A stretch of DNA of 64,000 nucleotides from contig NZ_CP025014.1 in assembly GCF_002953715.1 (NCBI RefSeq), positions 248,001 to 312,000 on the forward strand, written 5' to 3'. The DNA is from Rhizobium leguminosarum. GTDB lineage: Bacteria; Pseudomonadota; Alphaproteobacteria; Rhizobiales; Rhizobiaceae. The notes under the pieces were generated by a model. It worked only from the letters and a program-made list of their open reading frames with translations, did no database searches and was not told where the DNA came from. Both the position numbers and the translations under genes were made by a program. Below, piece after piece: positions 45,043-54,215 of the stretch. Each line of letters starts with the position of its first letter. Position 1 is the first letter of the stretch.

Positions 45043-45288
45043 ATGCAAGTTTCGCTTGTTCTGGAGCTGTATGAGAAGCAGGGCCAAGTTCTGAAGAATA
45101 CACTTGATGTAGAATTCAGCGACCTGGAGTTTTTTCGACGAGTATTATCTGTTCCAGATCAGGATCCATTAATGTATGGATCGTACAAGATAGACAAAAT
45201 TAGTAACGGTAAAATTTTCGACAAGTATGGATTTATGTTGGATGTCGACAGATACGATTGCTATGCGGGATATAGGCAAATTTCGTAG
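45043..45288 (+). CDS. Colicin-E3/cloacin-type immunity protein (probable)
   Basis: The 81-residue acidic protein starts 4 bases after the toxin stop with AAGGA upstream. It reads MQVSLVLELYEKQGQVLKNT, then EFSDLEFFRRVLSVPDQDPL and YDCYAGYRQIS. Size, acidity, position and the L-x-L-x-x-Y/F-x-K beginning match cloacin/colicin E3 immunity proteins of about 84 residues. Such proteins bind the RNase domain tightly and protect the producer. Overall similarity is modest, so the assignment relies strongly on context. It is AT-richer than upstream genes, as usual for toxin-immunity cassettes. Confidence 0.65.
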   Translation: MQVSLVLELYEKQGQVLKNTLDVEFSDLEFFRRVLSVPDQDPLMYGSYKIDKISNGKIFDKYGFMLDVDRYDCYAGYRQIS

Positions 45289-45431
45289 TGCGCGAAGCGA
45301 ATTGGTGAACTGGACGATCACTGAACTGAGGAAGTTGGATTTTAAATTACGCTGCCATGACTGGTTCGTCCAGCATCGCGTAACACTGGGCGTCGCCCGC
45401 GGGACAAAATCACCGTCGGTAGGTAAGAACA

Positions 45432-46061
45432 ATGCGGGATACCCTTCGATTGCTAATGATGTCAGTCAATCTTTCAGGATACGGCGCATCAAATGGCTTC
45501 CTGGGTTTTTTTGAAAAAGACACCCGATATGAGGCGGGCATGGAAGAATCTGCCGTCGACTTCTTCATGCGATATTTCAGAAACGATCTGGAATATATTG
45601 TGATTGCATCTTCGGTGCACGCAAACTCTGACGAAGTTGGGCATTACGGCGATGCTGCGGATGACCAGCGAGACGGCGATCTAATAAAAGGCCTAGTTCA
45701 GTCCGGGCTTGTTAGACAATTTAGTTACAAAAAACGATTTGGGCGTGATCCTAGTTCGCAGCAATATGCTGAATCCGTTGAAACTGAATGGGGGAATATT
45801 ACCCTCATGAAAGTGGATGATTTCCCTATCGAAAGTGTAAGATCTTTACTTGTCGCAAAGATGGTTGTGTATGGACTGTACGGTCATTGCTTCATGATCT
45901 CACTCGATTGGAATCTGGCTTTTTATCCACACGATGATTTTGGTTTTGGCGTGATAGGTTTAAGCGACAACCCAAATGTACAAGTCGCGCACGATTTTTT
46001 GGCGCATGCCGATCAATTGCCAGGCATGCATTCCATCATCAGGACGCCGCCCACCGATTGA
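45432..46061 (+). CDS. Hypothetical protein, possible second immunity protein
   Basis: The 209-residue protein begins MRDTLRLLMMSVNLSGYGAS. It is soluble and acidic, with YEAGMEESAVDFFMRYFRND, a central EWGNITLMKVDDFPIESVRS, and aromatic strands (YGLYGHCFMISLDWNLAFYP). I do not recognise a family. Its low GC and position behind a contact-toxin gene and an immunity gene, just before an orphan toxin-like fragment, suggest an immunity protein left from an earlier toxin cassette. The 143 bases before it carry no complete gene. Confidence 0.55.
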   Translation: MRDTLRLLMMSVNLSGYGASNGFLGFFEKDTRYEAGMEESAVDFFMRYFRNDLEYIVIASSVHANSDEVGHYGDAADDQRDGDLIKGLVQSGLVRQFSYKKRFGRDPSSQQYAESVETEWGNITLMKVDDFPIESVRSLLVAKMVVYGLYGHCFMISLDWNLAFYPHDDFGFGVIGLSDNPNVQVAHDFLAHADQLPGMHSIIRTPPTD

Positions 46062-46247
46062 GCCGATCAATGGCGCCCAGTGCGTCAGACGAAGTCGATC
46101 AGCGAGCTGGGTAACAAATTGATTCAGAGGATAAAGGCAGAGAAGGGCATAGATCTAAGGTCGAGCGATAACCGCTATCACTGCCCGATCCAGACCGGCA
46201 AGTGGTCGCACATCTCGCCAGCAAGATGGAGAAGAAGCTTCCAATAG
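46062..46247 (+). pseudogene. Possible orphan toxin-tail remnant
   Basis: In frame with, and directly after, the stop of the preceding gene, a stretch reads VRQTKSISELGNKLIQRIKA then EKGIDLRSSDNRYHCPIQTG, ending at TAG 46245-46247. The SSDNRYH-type segment resembles the end of polymorphic-toxin C-terminal domains that are displaced downstream in contact-inhibition loci. There is no start codon of its own. It may be a relic of a replaced toxin tip; evidence is limited to its sequence style and place. Confidence 0.3.
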
Positions 46248-46460
46248 AAGGGCGCGGAATCATCGAGCCCGCCTCTTCGTCTCCTTTGGGGCTGCCCGGC
46301 TTTTGGCCGTGGCACCACCTGATTGGTTTTCTTATTCGACAGATGGGCGATGAGGAGTGGGAGCGGTCCGTCGATCTGCAGTGGATATTAACGATCTCTA
46401 AAGCTCGGACCTTGATCGGCAGTTGTGCCTGTGGGACACCATTTCTAGTTTAACTCAGCA

Positions 46461-49400
46461 TTGGACTTTGATTCCATGAACGGCCCTTTTAATACCTCCG
46501 TTCGCGACTTTTCTAAGCTTGTCGCCGCCAAGATCGAAGACATCCGGCCAAGGCTCCTCGACCTGACGTCGAAGAATCCGCTCGTGAACATGAGCTTCGA
46601 CGCCAGGTCGGCAAGTCAGATCCGTGTAGTCGACGAATTGCCGGACCGCGTGTTCTATAGCCTCAACAACGACAATTCGCTGAAATTCAGGTCGCTCCCA
46701 TCGCTGGAGGAAGACAACAAGGACGAACTCTCGCCGCTGTTCGTGGAGGAGGTTTCGATCGCTCTACGAACTGACGAGGAGTACTTGGCGGAAACAAAAG
46801 CGTTGGACGCCGAGGCGCTCGACTATCCAGATCGCGTTCGGAAAGCGGAAAGGGCTCTTCGGGACCGCGTCCGAGAACGACTCGGTATGCCAACGCGCGT
46901 GACGCGGAAGGACGAATCGCTTGCTCAGCATGCCCGGAACAACGGCATCAATCCGAGCTTTGAGCTTCCCTTGCCAGGCGTCGACGTCGATGACGATCGT
47001 TATGAAGACGAGCACCTGCAGACGCTGCTCCTGGCCCCCGACCTCGAGCGAAAGTTGAACGCCTTGATGACCAAGGCGCGGACGGCACAGCAGGAGACGG
47101 GTCTGAACCTCTTGCGCGGCGCGTTCGGCTTTCTCGAGTGGAAGGATCCTGCTCGTGCCGACGATCGTGTCTACCTTTCGCCTCTCGTTCTTGCTCCCGT
47201 CACCGTGGAAAGGAAGAAGAGTGCCGGCGGCCCAATCTTCTCCGTGGAAGGCACCGGTGAAGAGGCTGAAACCAATCTGGTGCTCCGCGAGAAGTTCAAG
47301 CGCGAATTCAACATCGAGCTTCCGCTGTTCACGGGCGGCTCGCTCGAAGAATATTTTGATGAAATCGCGCAGATAAAGCATGCGACGCTTCCGTGGCAGG
47401 TCCGCCGCCGGATCACCTTCTCGGTTTTTCCGGCAGCTCGCATGGCGATGTACGAGGACCTCGACCCAGGCGCGTCGGATTTCTCCAAGAACGGCATCGT
47501 CGAATCCATCCTGGTAGGATCCGAAAGTTCGGAGGCCGGCGCAATCGCCGAGGAGTACGAGGTCGACGCGCCCGATGTCGAGGCGGAAGTCCCACACCTT
47601 GTCAAGAAGGCGGACGCCAGCCAGTTCAGTGTCCTCGTCGACGTCGCCCGTGGCCGCAATCTCGCGGTCGAGGGGCCGCCCGGCACCGGGAAGTCCGACA
47701 CGATCGTCAACGCGATCGCGACCGCTCTCGCCACGGGCAAGAAGGTCCTTTTCGTCGCCGAGAAGTCCGCTGCCCTGGAAGTGGTGCAAAGCCGTCTCGA
47801 AGCCGTGGGTCTCGGTGAGTTCGTCCTTCCGCTTCTTGCCGGCAAGAGCTCCAAGGACGAATTCATGAGGTCGGTGCGCGACCGCATGGGGCTTCGGGAA
47901 CACCTGCCGAGAGAACTAAAGGAAAGCCGCGAACGCTTTGTAGAAGTTCGCGAAAAGCTGTCTCGCTATGTCACGATCCTTTCGAGCGAGTGGGAGAACA
48001 CGGGAGAAACCGTTCACCGCGTGCTTGGGCGAGCGATCGCTACTCAGCACTTGCTCGAAGCCATGTCGCCGGTGGCCCTTTCTGAACATTCGGTACCTTC
48101 CCGCGAATTCCGGCTCCACGAAATTGAAGAGCTCGTCTCGAATGTTTCGCGGCTTTCACGGATCAGTTCGACGCCCGTTGCCGGAAGAACTCACTGGCAG
48201 GGTACTCAGAATCTCGACACAAGCCAGTTCAAGAGCTCGGCAATTCTTGCTCTCGCCCAGCGCACTGCCGACGCCTTCAGGACTCTCGAGGCGACGGCCG
48301 AAGACTTAAGGCGAAGCGGCGTCGAACAGCGGATTTCGATGGAGGACATTTCGGCGATCGAAGGACTGGCTGCAGCGCTTCGCAATCTTGTCGTTGGCGA
48401 GATGACGACGGCCGAGGCCAGGATCGCCACGTTCGAAAAGCCGGCCGAGCTGCGAGCATTTCTGTCGGATTGCGATGCCGCCCGGTCAGCGGCAGCGAGC
48501 CTCGGTTCCTCATTGGTCGATCCGCTGCGAGACGACGCGCTTCCGATATTGGCTCGGATAACCGAGATCTGCCGGTCAACGGGAATTCAGTCTTTCGGCG
48601 CCGCGGCACGAGCTATCGAGATATCGGCCGTCGAGCAGACCATCGCCGATTTCGGCAAGTCATTGTCGACGGCGAGAGATTTCATTTCCCAGTGCCCGCC
48701 TGCTGCAGGATGGTCGATCGGCGTCCTGCGGAAGATTGGCGAGCTGGCTCGCTCAGTTCCAAGGAATATCCTTGAGATGAGATCGGCAGCGCTGGCGGAC
48801 GCCAACGCCGTTTCGACCCTGAAGACGATGATGACAGCGGGGCTTGCCCTTCGTGAACAGCGTCGTCAGTTGGAAAGCAGCCTTACGCTTAGAACTGGGA
48901 TGCGTGCGGCCGACATCGACGGCCCTCTCGCCGCGATCCGGAGTGCCGGCGCATTCAGTTTTCTGTCTTCGAAGTACAAGGAAGCAAAGGCGTTTTATGG
49001 CTCTCTCGCGAAGTCCGACAAGTTCGACAAGCAAGCTGCCATCACGCAACTCGACGCCGCGCGAAACCAGCTCGACGAGGAGGCGCGGTTCGACGCCCGC
49101 GCCGGAAATAGCGGCGTGTTCGGGTCGCATTTCGATAGCGTCCGGACAGATTTCGAAAGTTTTGCTCAGCTCGCTGGATTTTACGAGAAGATCGAAGCGG
49201 ATTTCAGCGGGTTCGGCAACAGAGAGGTCAGAGAGCTCTTGAAGGGCGAAGCGGTCCAGGTTCTGGTCGATACTCCCTCCCTCCCAGACCTTCCTCCGGA
49301 AACGGTGCTTCGAGGTCTGGAAGGTACACGCGAGAAGCTCACCGCTGACCTCGAGAAGATGAAGTCGACGGATGCTGAATTGACGCGCCTTTGCCAGGTG

Positions 49401-51932
49401 TTTCAACGGGCCGGCGCGGTCACTCCCGCCGAGGTCCAGAGGCTCGCGGGCGAGGTGGCCAAGCTGCAGCATTTGATCAGCGTTCTTAACGCAAGCCCGC
49501 TCGCCGATATCCTTGAAGAACGATTCGCCGGCTGGAAGACCGACGGAGGAGCAATCGGGCACCTGGTCGAAGTTGCGGACGCTCTTCAGAGATACGCTTT
49601 CGGCGGCGTTTTTGCTGTGGCGGCGCGGCAGGGCCGCCTGCAGGAGCTGCTCTCCTGTGCCGCCAACACCTATGCGGCCGCAGAGAAGGTTCAAGAGCTT
49701 CTGGCGCGTGCGTCGTCCGAGGGTTCGCTGGACCTGACGGCGAAGATTGCCGATCTCACTTTCAGGCAGGCTGGCGACTACCTCGCGGAAGCCGCCGCAG
49801 ACGCCGAGGCACTCGAGCACTGGATCGCCGTCGCAAAGGCGCGAGCGGAAATAGATCGCTTGGGCATGCTGGCCTCCATCGATCTGCTTTCACGGCAGCT
49901 AGGGACCACCGACGTGGCAAATCACGCCGAGGCCTTGCTTCGACGAGCTTCTGCAGCGCGGGTCTACGCAAAGTACGGTCGCGAGCTCGTGAACTATTCC
50001 GGTCGGCAGCTCGACTCTCTTCGCGAGCGCCTAAAATCGCTGGACGACGACATCACGGTACTGTCCCGGAAGGCGCTGCGCCACCAGTTGACGACCGGCC
50101 CCAGTCCTCCGGCTGGCAATGCGCGTGGGCGCGTCGCCGAGTTCACGGAGATGGGACTTCTAGAGCATCTCGCCGGCCAGAAGAAAATCCGCGTGCCCGT
50201 TAGAGACATCACGAGGCGGGCAGGGCGGTCGCTACAGGCCCTCAAGCCGTGCTGGATGATGTCGCCTCTGGCGGTGGCGCAGTACATTCAGAAGAACACC
50301 ATCGAGTTCGACATCTGCATCATCGACGAGGCCTCGCAAATGCCTCCTGAAGACGCGATCGGCGCGCTGTTCAGGAGCCGGCAGGCGATGATCGTCGGCG
50401 ACACGCAGCAGCTTCCGCCCACGAATTTCTTCCACAAGAGCATCGCAGACACTGCCGACGACGAAGAGTCGGACGCCGTTACCGAGGAGTCCGTTCTCGA
50501 GATGGCCAACAGCGCGTTCCGGCCGCGTCGGATGCTTACTTGGCATTATCGTTCGAAACACTCCGCGCTGATCCGGTTCTCGAACAACGTGATCTACCGG
50601 AATCGGCTGACGGTCTTTCCTTCCGCAAATGAAGACAATCCGAAGATGGGCGTCTCGCTCGTCCAGACGGGTGGGATTTACAAGGCCGGCGTGAACACGA
50701 CAGAGGCCCATGCCGTCGTCGAGGCCGCGCTTTCGTTCATGCGTCATGACGCGGGCCGGTCGCTCGGTATCGTCGCCGTCAACAAGGCCCAGGCCGATTA
50801 CATCAACGAGCGGCTCCAGTACGAGATCGCCCGCGACAGAGCTGCCGGAGACTACGTGGATCGCTGGCTGCGCGAGCGCGATGGTCTCGAGGAGTTCTTC
50901 GTAAAGAATCTGGAAAACGTCCAGGGCGACGAACGTGACGTGATATTCGTATCGACCGTGTATGGCCCGCCTTCGGAAGGCGCCAAGGTCGCGCAGCATT
51001 TCGGCCCAATTGCCGGACCTACGGGCCGCCGCCGCTTGAACGTCCTTTTCACGCGAGCAAAGGAGCAGATCAAGACGTTCACCTCGATGTCGCCGTCCGA
51101 CATCACCGCCGAGGAGACGACGAACGCCGGCGCCTGGATGTTGAAGCGTTGGCTCGAATATAGTGCGGGTGCGCCCCTGGAGGCGGGCATTGGGATACAC
51201 GGTGCGTTCGACTCTCCGCTCGAGGAGTTCGTGGCCGCACAGATCGAGGCCATTGGGTGCGTGGCTGTCCCGCAGGTTGGGGCCGGCGGCTACTCCATCG
51301 ATCTCGGCGTGCGTCATCCCCAATGGCCTCACGGCTTCCTGATGGGGGTCGAATGCGACGGGGCGACCTATCACTCGTCCCGCTCGGCCCGAGACCGTGA
51401 CCGTCATCGCCAGGAAATCCTCGAAAACCTCGGATGGAACATTCACCGGGTCTGGTCGACGGATTGGTTCGACAATCCGCGACGGGAGGCGGAGAGACTT
51501 CGCGCCGCAATCGGCAATCGTCTTGACCAGTTGAAGACGAGGCTCGCTGAACGGGCCGCCGCGCCGGTCCGCTCGCCGGAGCTTCCGCGTCCGGCGTCGC
51601 CCCCACAGCCGTCGACGGCCGCACGTAGTGAGGCGAAGCAGATCGTTCTTCCTGTTGAACCGCCGGCGAAAGCTAAGCCGGACAGGGTACCGCCACCGCG
51701 TCCAAAAAGCGGCGTCGCACGACTGGGAAGCAAGGTTCGTCTTCGATATGTCGATCGCGGCCTGGAAACTTATCAGTTCACGATCGTCAAGGATCCGAGC
51801 GCTCCGGAGAGGGGGCTCGTCAATCAGAACGCTCCACTGGCGAAGGCCGTCCTCGATGCTGAGGCGGGGGACGAACTGGAAATCCTGCTTGGCAGCCTGA
51901 TCAGGAAGGCGATCGTTGAAAGCGTCACATAG
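46461..51932 (+). CDS. Giant DUF4011-type SF1 helicase with PD-(D/E)XK nuclease and GreA-like C-terminus
   Basis: The longest frame is 1823 residues from a TTG; an ATG at 46476 (MNGPFNTSVRDFSKLVAAKI) is equally likely. Residues 20-70 match the DUF4011 start (RLLDLTSKNPLVNMSF). Walker A is GRNLAVEGPPGTGKSDTIVN (about 404), Walker B DICIIDEASQMPPEDAIGAL (about 1288), with GDTQQLPPTNFF and the UvrD-type NLENVQGDERDVIFVST. A nuclease fold at 1583-1690 has SPLEEFVAAQIE, YSIDLGVRHP and MGVECDGATYHSSRSARDRD. The last 70 residues (SKVRLRYVDRGLETYQFTIV, NAPLAKAVLDAEAGDELEIL) resemble the GreA/GreB C-terminal domain. It is probably a DNA-targeting defence protein. Confidence 0.85.
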   Translation: MDFDSMNGPFNTSVRDFSKLVAAKIEDIRPRLLDLTSKNPLVNMSFDARSASQIRVVDELPDRVFYSLNNDNSLKFRSLPSLEEDNKDELSPLFVEEVSIALRTDEEYLAETKALDAEALDYPDRVRKAERALRDRVRERLGMPTRVTRKDESLAQHARNNGINPSFELPLPGVDVDDDRYEDEHLQTLLLAPDLERKLNALMTKARTAQQETGLNLLRGAFGFLEWKDPARADDRVYLSPLVLAPVTVERKKSAGGPIFSVEGTGEEAETNLVLREKFKREFNIELPLFTGGSLEEYFDEIAQIKHATLPWQVRRRITFSVFPAARMAMYEDLDPGASDFSKNGIVESILVGSESSEAGAIAEEYEVDAPDVEAEVPHLVKKADASQFSVLVDVARGRNLAVEGPPGTGKSDTIVNAIATALATGKKVLFVAEKSAALEVVQSRLEAVGLGEFVLPLLAGKSSKDEFMRSVRDRMGLREHLPRELKESRERFVEVREKLSRYVTILSSEWENTGETVHRVLGRAIATQHLLEAMSPVALSEHSVPSREFRLHEIEELVSNVSRLSRISSTPVAGRTHWQGTQNLDTSQFKSSAILALAQRTADAFRTLEATAEDLRRSGVEQRISMEDISAIEGLAAALRNLVVGEMTTAEARIATFEKPAELRAFLSDCDAARSAAASLGSSLVDPLRDDALPILARITEICRSTGIQSFGAAARAIEISAVEQTIADFGKSLSTARDFISQCPPAAGWSIGVLRKIGELARSVPRNILEMRSAALADANAVSTLKTMMTAGLALREQRRQLESSLTLRTGMRAADIDGPLAAIRSAGAFSFLSSKYKEAKAFYGSLAKSDKFDKQAAITQLDAARNQLDEEARFDARAGNSGVFGSHFDSVRTDFESFAQLAGFYEKIEADFSGFGNREVRELLKGEAVQVLVDTPSLPDLPPETVLRGLEGTREKLTADLEKMKSTDAELTRLCQVFQRAGAVTPAEVQRLAGEVAKLQHLISVLNASPLADILEERFAGWKTDGGAIGHLVEVADALQRYAFGGVFAVAARQGRLQELLSCAANTYAAAEKVQELLARASSEGSLDLTAKIADLTFRQAGDYLAEAAADAEALEHWIAVAKARAEIDRLGMLASIDLLSRQLGTTDVANHAEALLRRASAARVYAKYGRELVNYSGRQLDSLRERLKSLDDDITVLSRKALRHQLTTGPSPPAGNARGRVAEFTEMGLLEHLAGQKKIRVPVRDITRRAGRSLQALKPCWMMSPLAVAQYIQKNTIEFDICIIDEASQMPPEDAIGALFRSRQAMIVGDTQQLPPTNFFHKSIADTADDEESDAVTEESVLEMANSAFRPRRMLTWHYRSKHSALIRFSNNVIYRNRLTVFPSANEDNPKMGVSLVQTGGIYKAGVNTTEAHAVVEAALSFMRHDAGRSLGIVAVNKAQADYINERLQYEIARDRAAGDYVDRWLRERDGLEEFFVKNLENVQGDERDVIFVSTVYGPPSEGAKVAQHFGPIAGPTGRRRLNVLFTRAKEQIKTFTSMSPSDITAEETTNAGAWMLKRWLEYSAGAPLEAGIGIHGAFDSPLEEFVAAQIEAIGCVAVPQVGAGGYSIDLGVRHPQWPHGFLMGVECDGATYHSSRSARDRDRHRQEILENLGWNIHRVWSTDWFDNPRREAERLRAAIGNRLDQLKTRLAERAAAPVRSPELPRPASPPQPSTAARSEAKQIVLPVEPPAKAKPDRVPPPRPKSGVARLGSKVRLRYVDRGLETYQFTIVKDPSAPERGLVNQNAPLAKAVLDAEAGDELEILLGSLIRKAIVESVT

Positions 51933-52064
51933 TCCACGCGGTGCCGGGGTCCGCCTTTCGAACGCATCGTCCACACGACCCGGCGGGGCCCATCGGCGTG
52001 GAACACGGTGGCCTTTTGCCGACCAGACTCGTAGTTCTAAAGCTTCTCGTAGAAAGGCAATGCT

Positions 52065-52634
52065 GTGAGGGCACTCTATATTTCGTTTTTCCTATGTTTG
52101 ACTGCCAGCGCCTCCTATGCCGACCTCATTAGCGATGTGCGCTCATGCAAGGCCGAGAGTGATTCTCTAAAACGGCTGACCTGCTTCGACGCGATCGCGG
52201 TCCCTGGGCCTGCAGAAGCATCAACCGGGCCGACGGCACCTCCGAACCCGCTTTCGAAGGCTCCAGTTGAATCGGTCTCGGCGAAGATGCGGGTCCAGAA
52301 CAAGGATTATCAGCGACAGATTTACCACAGCCGAGTGGAACTGGCTCCGACATTCAAGAACACCTCCAAGAAAACAGTGGTGGCGATCGCGCACACGCTG
52401 ACCGTCACCGACGCCTTCGGAGACAAGATTGTCGATGGAGAAAGCAAGCTCGATATCAAGATACCGCCTGGCAAGACCGCCGCGAGCGAGACCTTCTATT
52501 TCTGGGACGACAATCCTTTCATCCAGGGAGAGCCGTACGACAAGCTCACGGGGCCGGTTTCCACCGGAACTGCTAAAGCGACCCTGCTCGTCACCAAGGT
52601 CATCTACTCCGATGGATCATCCGAGAGCTTTTAA
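52065..52634 (+). CDS. Secreted hypothetical protein
   Basis: GTG start; the signal peptide RALYISFFLCLTASASYADL is clear. The mature N-terminus CKAESDSLKRLTCFDAIAVP follows the C-x-n-D-x-x-RLxCyD pattern of small periplasmic proteins, including VasI-like ones. After a Pro-rich linker, residues 65-189 form a strand-rich domain (HSRVELAPTFKNTSKKTVVA, GETFYFWDDNPF-like end), similar to immunoglobulin-like extracytoplasmic modules. It follows the helicase gene by 132 bases, but there is no functional link I can name. Confidence 0.65.
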   Translation: MRALYISFFLCLTASASYADLISDVRSCKAESDSLKRLTCFDAIAVPGPAEASTGPTAPPNPLSKAPVESVSAKMRVQNKDYQRQIYHSRVELAPTFKNTSKKTVVAIAHTLTVTDAFGDKIVDGESKLDIKIPPGKTAASETFYFWDDNPFIQGEPYDKLTGPVSTGTAKATLLVTKVIYSDGSSESF

Positions 52635-52851
52635 GAGAGTCGGGTGAAAGTGCCGCGAGGCGGTCAGCCACAATCCAGAAAATGGTTCAATTAGTCCAAA
52701 TAACGGATCGATCTGATTCAGCGCAACGCCGGCTCTAGGTTGACCCAGCTTGTCGGTACGCCCTGCGTTTTCGGATGATGACGACTAATGCCCAGCAATT
52801 GGATTCTGCGTCTACGTCTGCCACTGCTACCATTGTTGGCATCTGCGGCGA

Positions 52852-53478
52852 GTGAAGCGTGGTTCAATGCTAGCTTCACTTGAATCATTTGCGATGGCTA
52901 AAGGATTGGCGATGAATCAGAGCGAAGATCTCGGTGAACAAGATGGATTTCAGGCATTAGTTCCCGATGCGGTGCGGAACGCATTTCATCAGGCCTTCGG
53001 AGAAGCGATGGCTTCGTTCGGAGGCATCGAGGCGGCATTGATGTACGTGTTCACAAGTTTGCTGCAGCCTGCCAATGCCACGCGCGGTCACGATGTTTTC
53101 AGGAGCGGGATCGGCTTCAAAGGTCAGTTGGACATGATTTCCGCGCTCGTCGTGAGCACTGACGTCGATGGCGAACTCCAGCAAGAGTGGAAGCAACTCA
53201 GGAACAGGATCGAAACGGTTCAGAGCCGGAGAAACAAGCTCGCCCACATGCATGTCTGGCAGATGAGCGGCCATGGGCTTTTCGGCTATGATACCAAGAA
53301 AAAGATCGAAGACTTGCCTGTTGACTGGTCACGGCGCCAGCATCACCAAAGCGTGTTCACCACTGAGAAGATGAGGACCTATCGCCTGGAATTCGACGAG
53401 GTGGCGAGGCTGATCGTCGACTTCGACGAGAAAGCAAATAGCTATGTGAGAGGGTCGGCGCTCGTGCGGGCAAAGTGA
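52852..53478 (+). CDS. HEPN-like hypothetical protein
   Basis: The product is up to 208 residues; an ATG at 52912 (MNQSEDLGEQDGFQALVPDA) is a possible later start. The protein is helical. It contains QEWKQLRNRIETVQSRRNKL followed by AHMHVW, an R-x4-6-H motif (RRNKLAH) of the type found in HEPN ribonucleases and HEPN-like housekeeping domains. The flanking helices, including FGGIEAALMYVFTSLLQPAN, fit that fold. There is no partner nucleotidyltransferase next to it. A toxin role is possible, but many RNKLAH proteins are not toxins. Confidence 0.6.
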   Translation: MKRGSMLASLESFAMAKGLAMNQSEDLGEQDGFQALVPDAVRNAFHQAFGEAMASFGGIEAALMYVFTSLLQPANATRGHDVFRSGIGFKGQLDMISALVVSTDVDGELQQEWKQLRNRIETVQSRRNKLAHMHVWQMSGHGLFGYDTKKKIEDLPVDWSRRQHHQSVFTTEKMRTYRLEFDEVARLIVDFDEKANSYVRGSALVRAK

Positions 53479-53617
53479 AGACACCCCCGGAGTTTTCGGA
53501 TCGGTTCCTGTTTGAGGCGGCCATCGCGATTAGAGGTTAGCCAAGTGCCGCGGTCGAGATGCCCCGCGGGTGGGCGTCTGGGAGATGTTGGTTTTCGCTG
53601 GCGGATCTCCATGACAG

Positions 53618-53911
53618 CTAGGTTGCGTCGTTGTCGATTGAGGCACCTGTTAGACGATCAGGCCTCTGCGGCCTGCGTTTCGTGGTGATGAGCTCGCGGA
53701 AATAATCGGAGATCGAACCGTCACGGCTGGCATCTTCCGTCTCCCATCCGAACTTCCAGGCATCATGGCGCGCGAGCCAGTCAGCAAGCGCCGAGCTGTC
53801 GCCTGTGGGCATTCTCGCGGGAGCAAGATACGGGTTTTCGCAAGATTTCAGACCAAGAACACGTGCTCTGGAGCCCGCCTCCTGCAATTCCATCAGTTCA
53901 TCTATGGTCAT
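53618..53911 (-). CDS. RMF/CrpP-like small protein
   Basis: The 97-residue protein begins MTIDELMELQEAGSRARVLG and continues LKSCENPYLAPARMPTGDSS, then LADWLARHDAWKFGWETEDA. The A-x3-G-x2-A-x3-G-x4-NPY...W-x2-GW pattern is that of the ribosome modulation factor / CrpP superfamily. RMF dimerises ribosomes in stationary phase; CrpP-like members were linked to quinolone resistance. The C-terminal 35 residues are extra. It stands alone. Confidence 0.65.
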   Translation of the reverse strand: MTIDELMELQEAGSRARVLGLKSCENPYLAPARMPTGDSSALADWLARHDAWKFGWETEDASRDGSISDYFRELITTKRRPQRPDRLTGASIDNDAT

Positions 53912-54215
53912 TATCGATCCCTCGGCGGCGGCATGCTACCATCGAAGCTTTTATAGGCAAGATGATACTGCAGAATTACTTTAGAAAGATCAAAAGTTGC
54001 GTGCCTGGTCGCAGGAAGCTATGGAAACGAACGAAAAGCCCTGGCGCGACTGCATGGAGGAGAAAAGGCCATGCCGCTCTACTGTCGACAGCTCGAGATC
54101 GTGCGCCTAGTCGTGCCGGAAGAGACCGCGTGCCGACCAAGCGAAAGGGGCGCTTGAAACATCCGCCTAGGTGTAGCCTCGGCTTAAGTTGGCGGAGGAC
54201 AGGGAGCCGGAGGCG
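53912..54215. other. Intergenic region with two overlapping very short frames
   Basis: No clear gene is present. Two short overlapping plus-strand frames are worth noting: 54021-54110 (METNEKPWRDCMEEKRPCRS start, 29 residues) and 54071-54157 (MPLYCRQLEIVRLVVPEETA start, 28 residues). The second is preceded by GGAGGAGAAAAGG, a plausible ribosome-binding region. Neither is recognised. Confidence 0.25.

Noticed and set aside
45227..45514. Frame between the immunity gene and the 209-residue gene as a separate gene
   Set aside because: It overlaps both neighbours, has no ribosome-binding site and looks like a composite of unrelated sequence.
46202..46453. 83-residue frame before the helicase gene
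   Set aside because: It has no protein-like hydrophobic or charged pattern and no start signal, and overlaps the toxin-like fragment.
50232..51974. 580-residue frame antisense to the helicase gene
   Set aside because: It is a shadow of the helicase/nuclease region; no independent protein motifs were seen.
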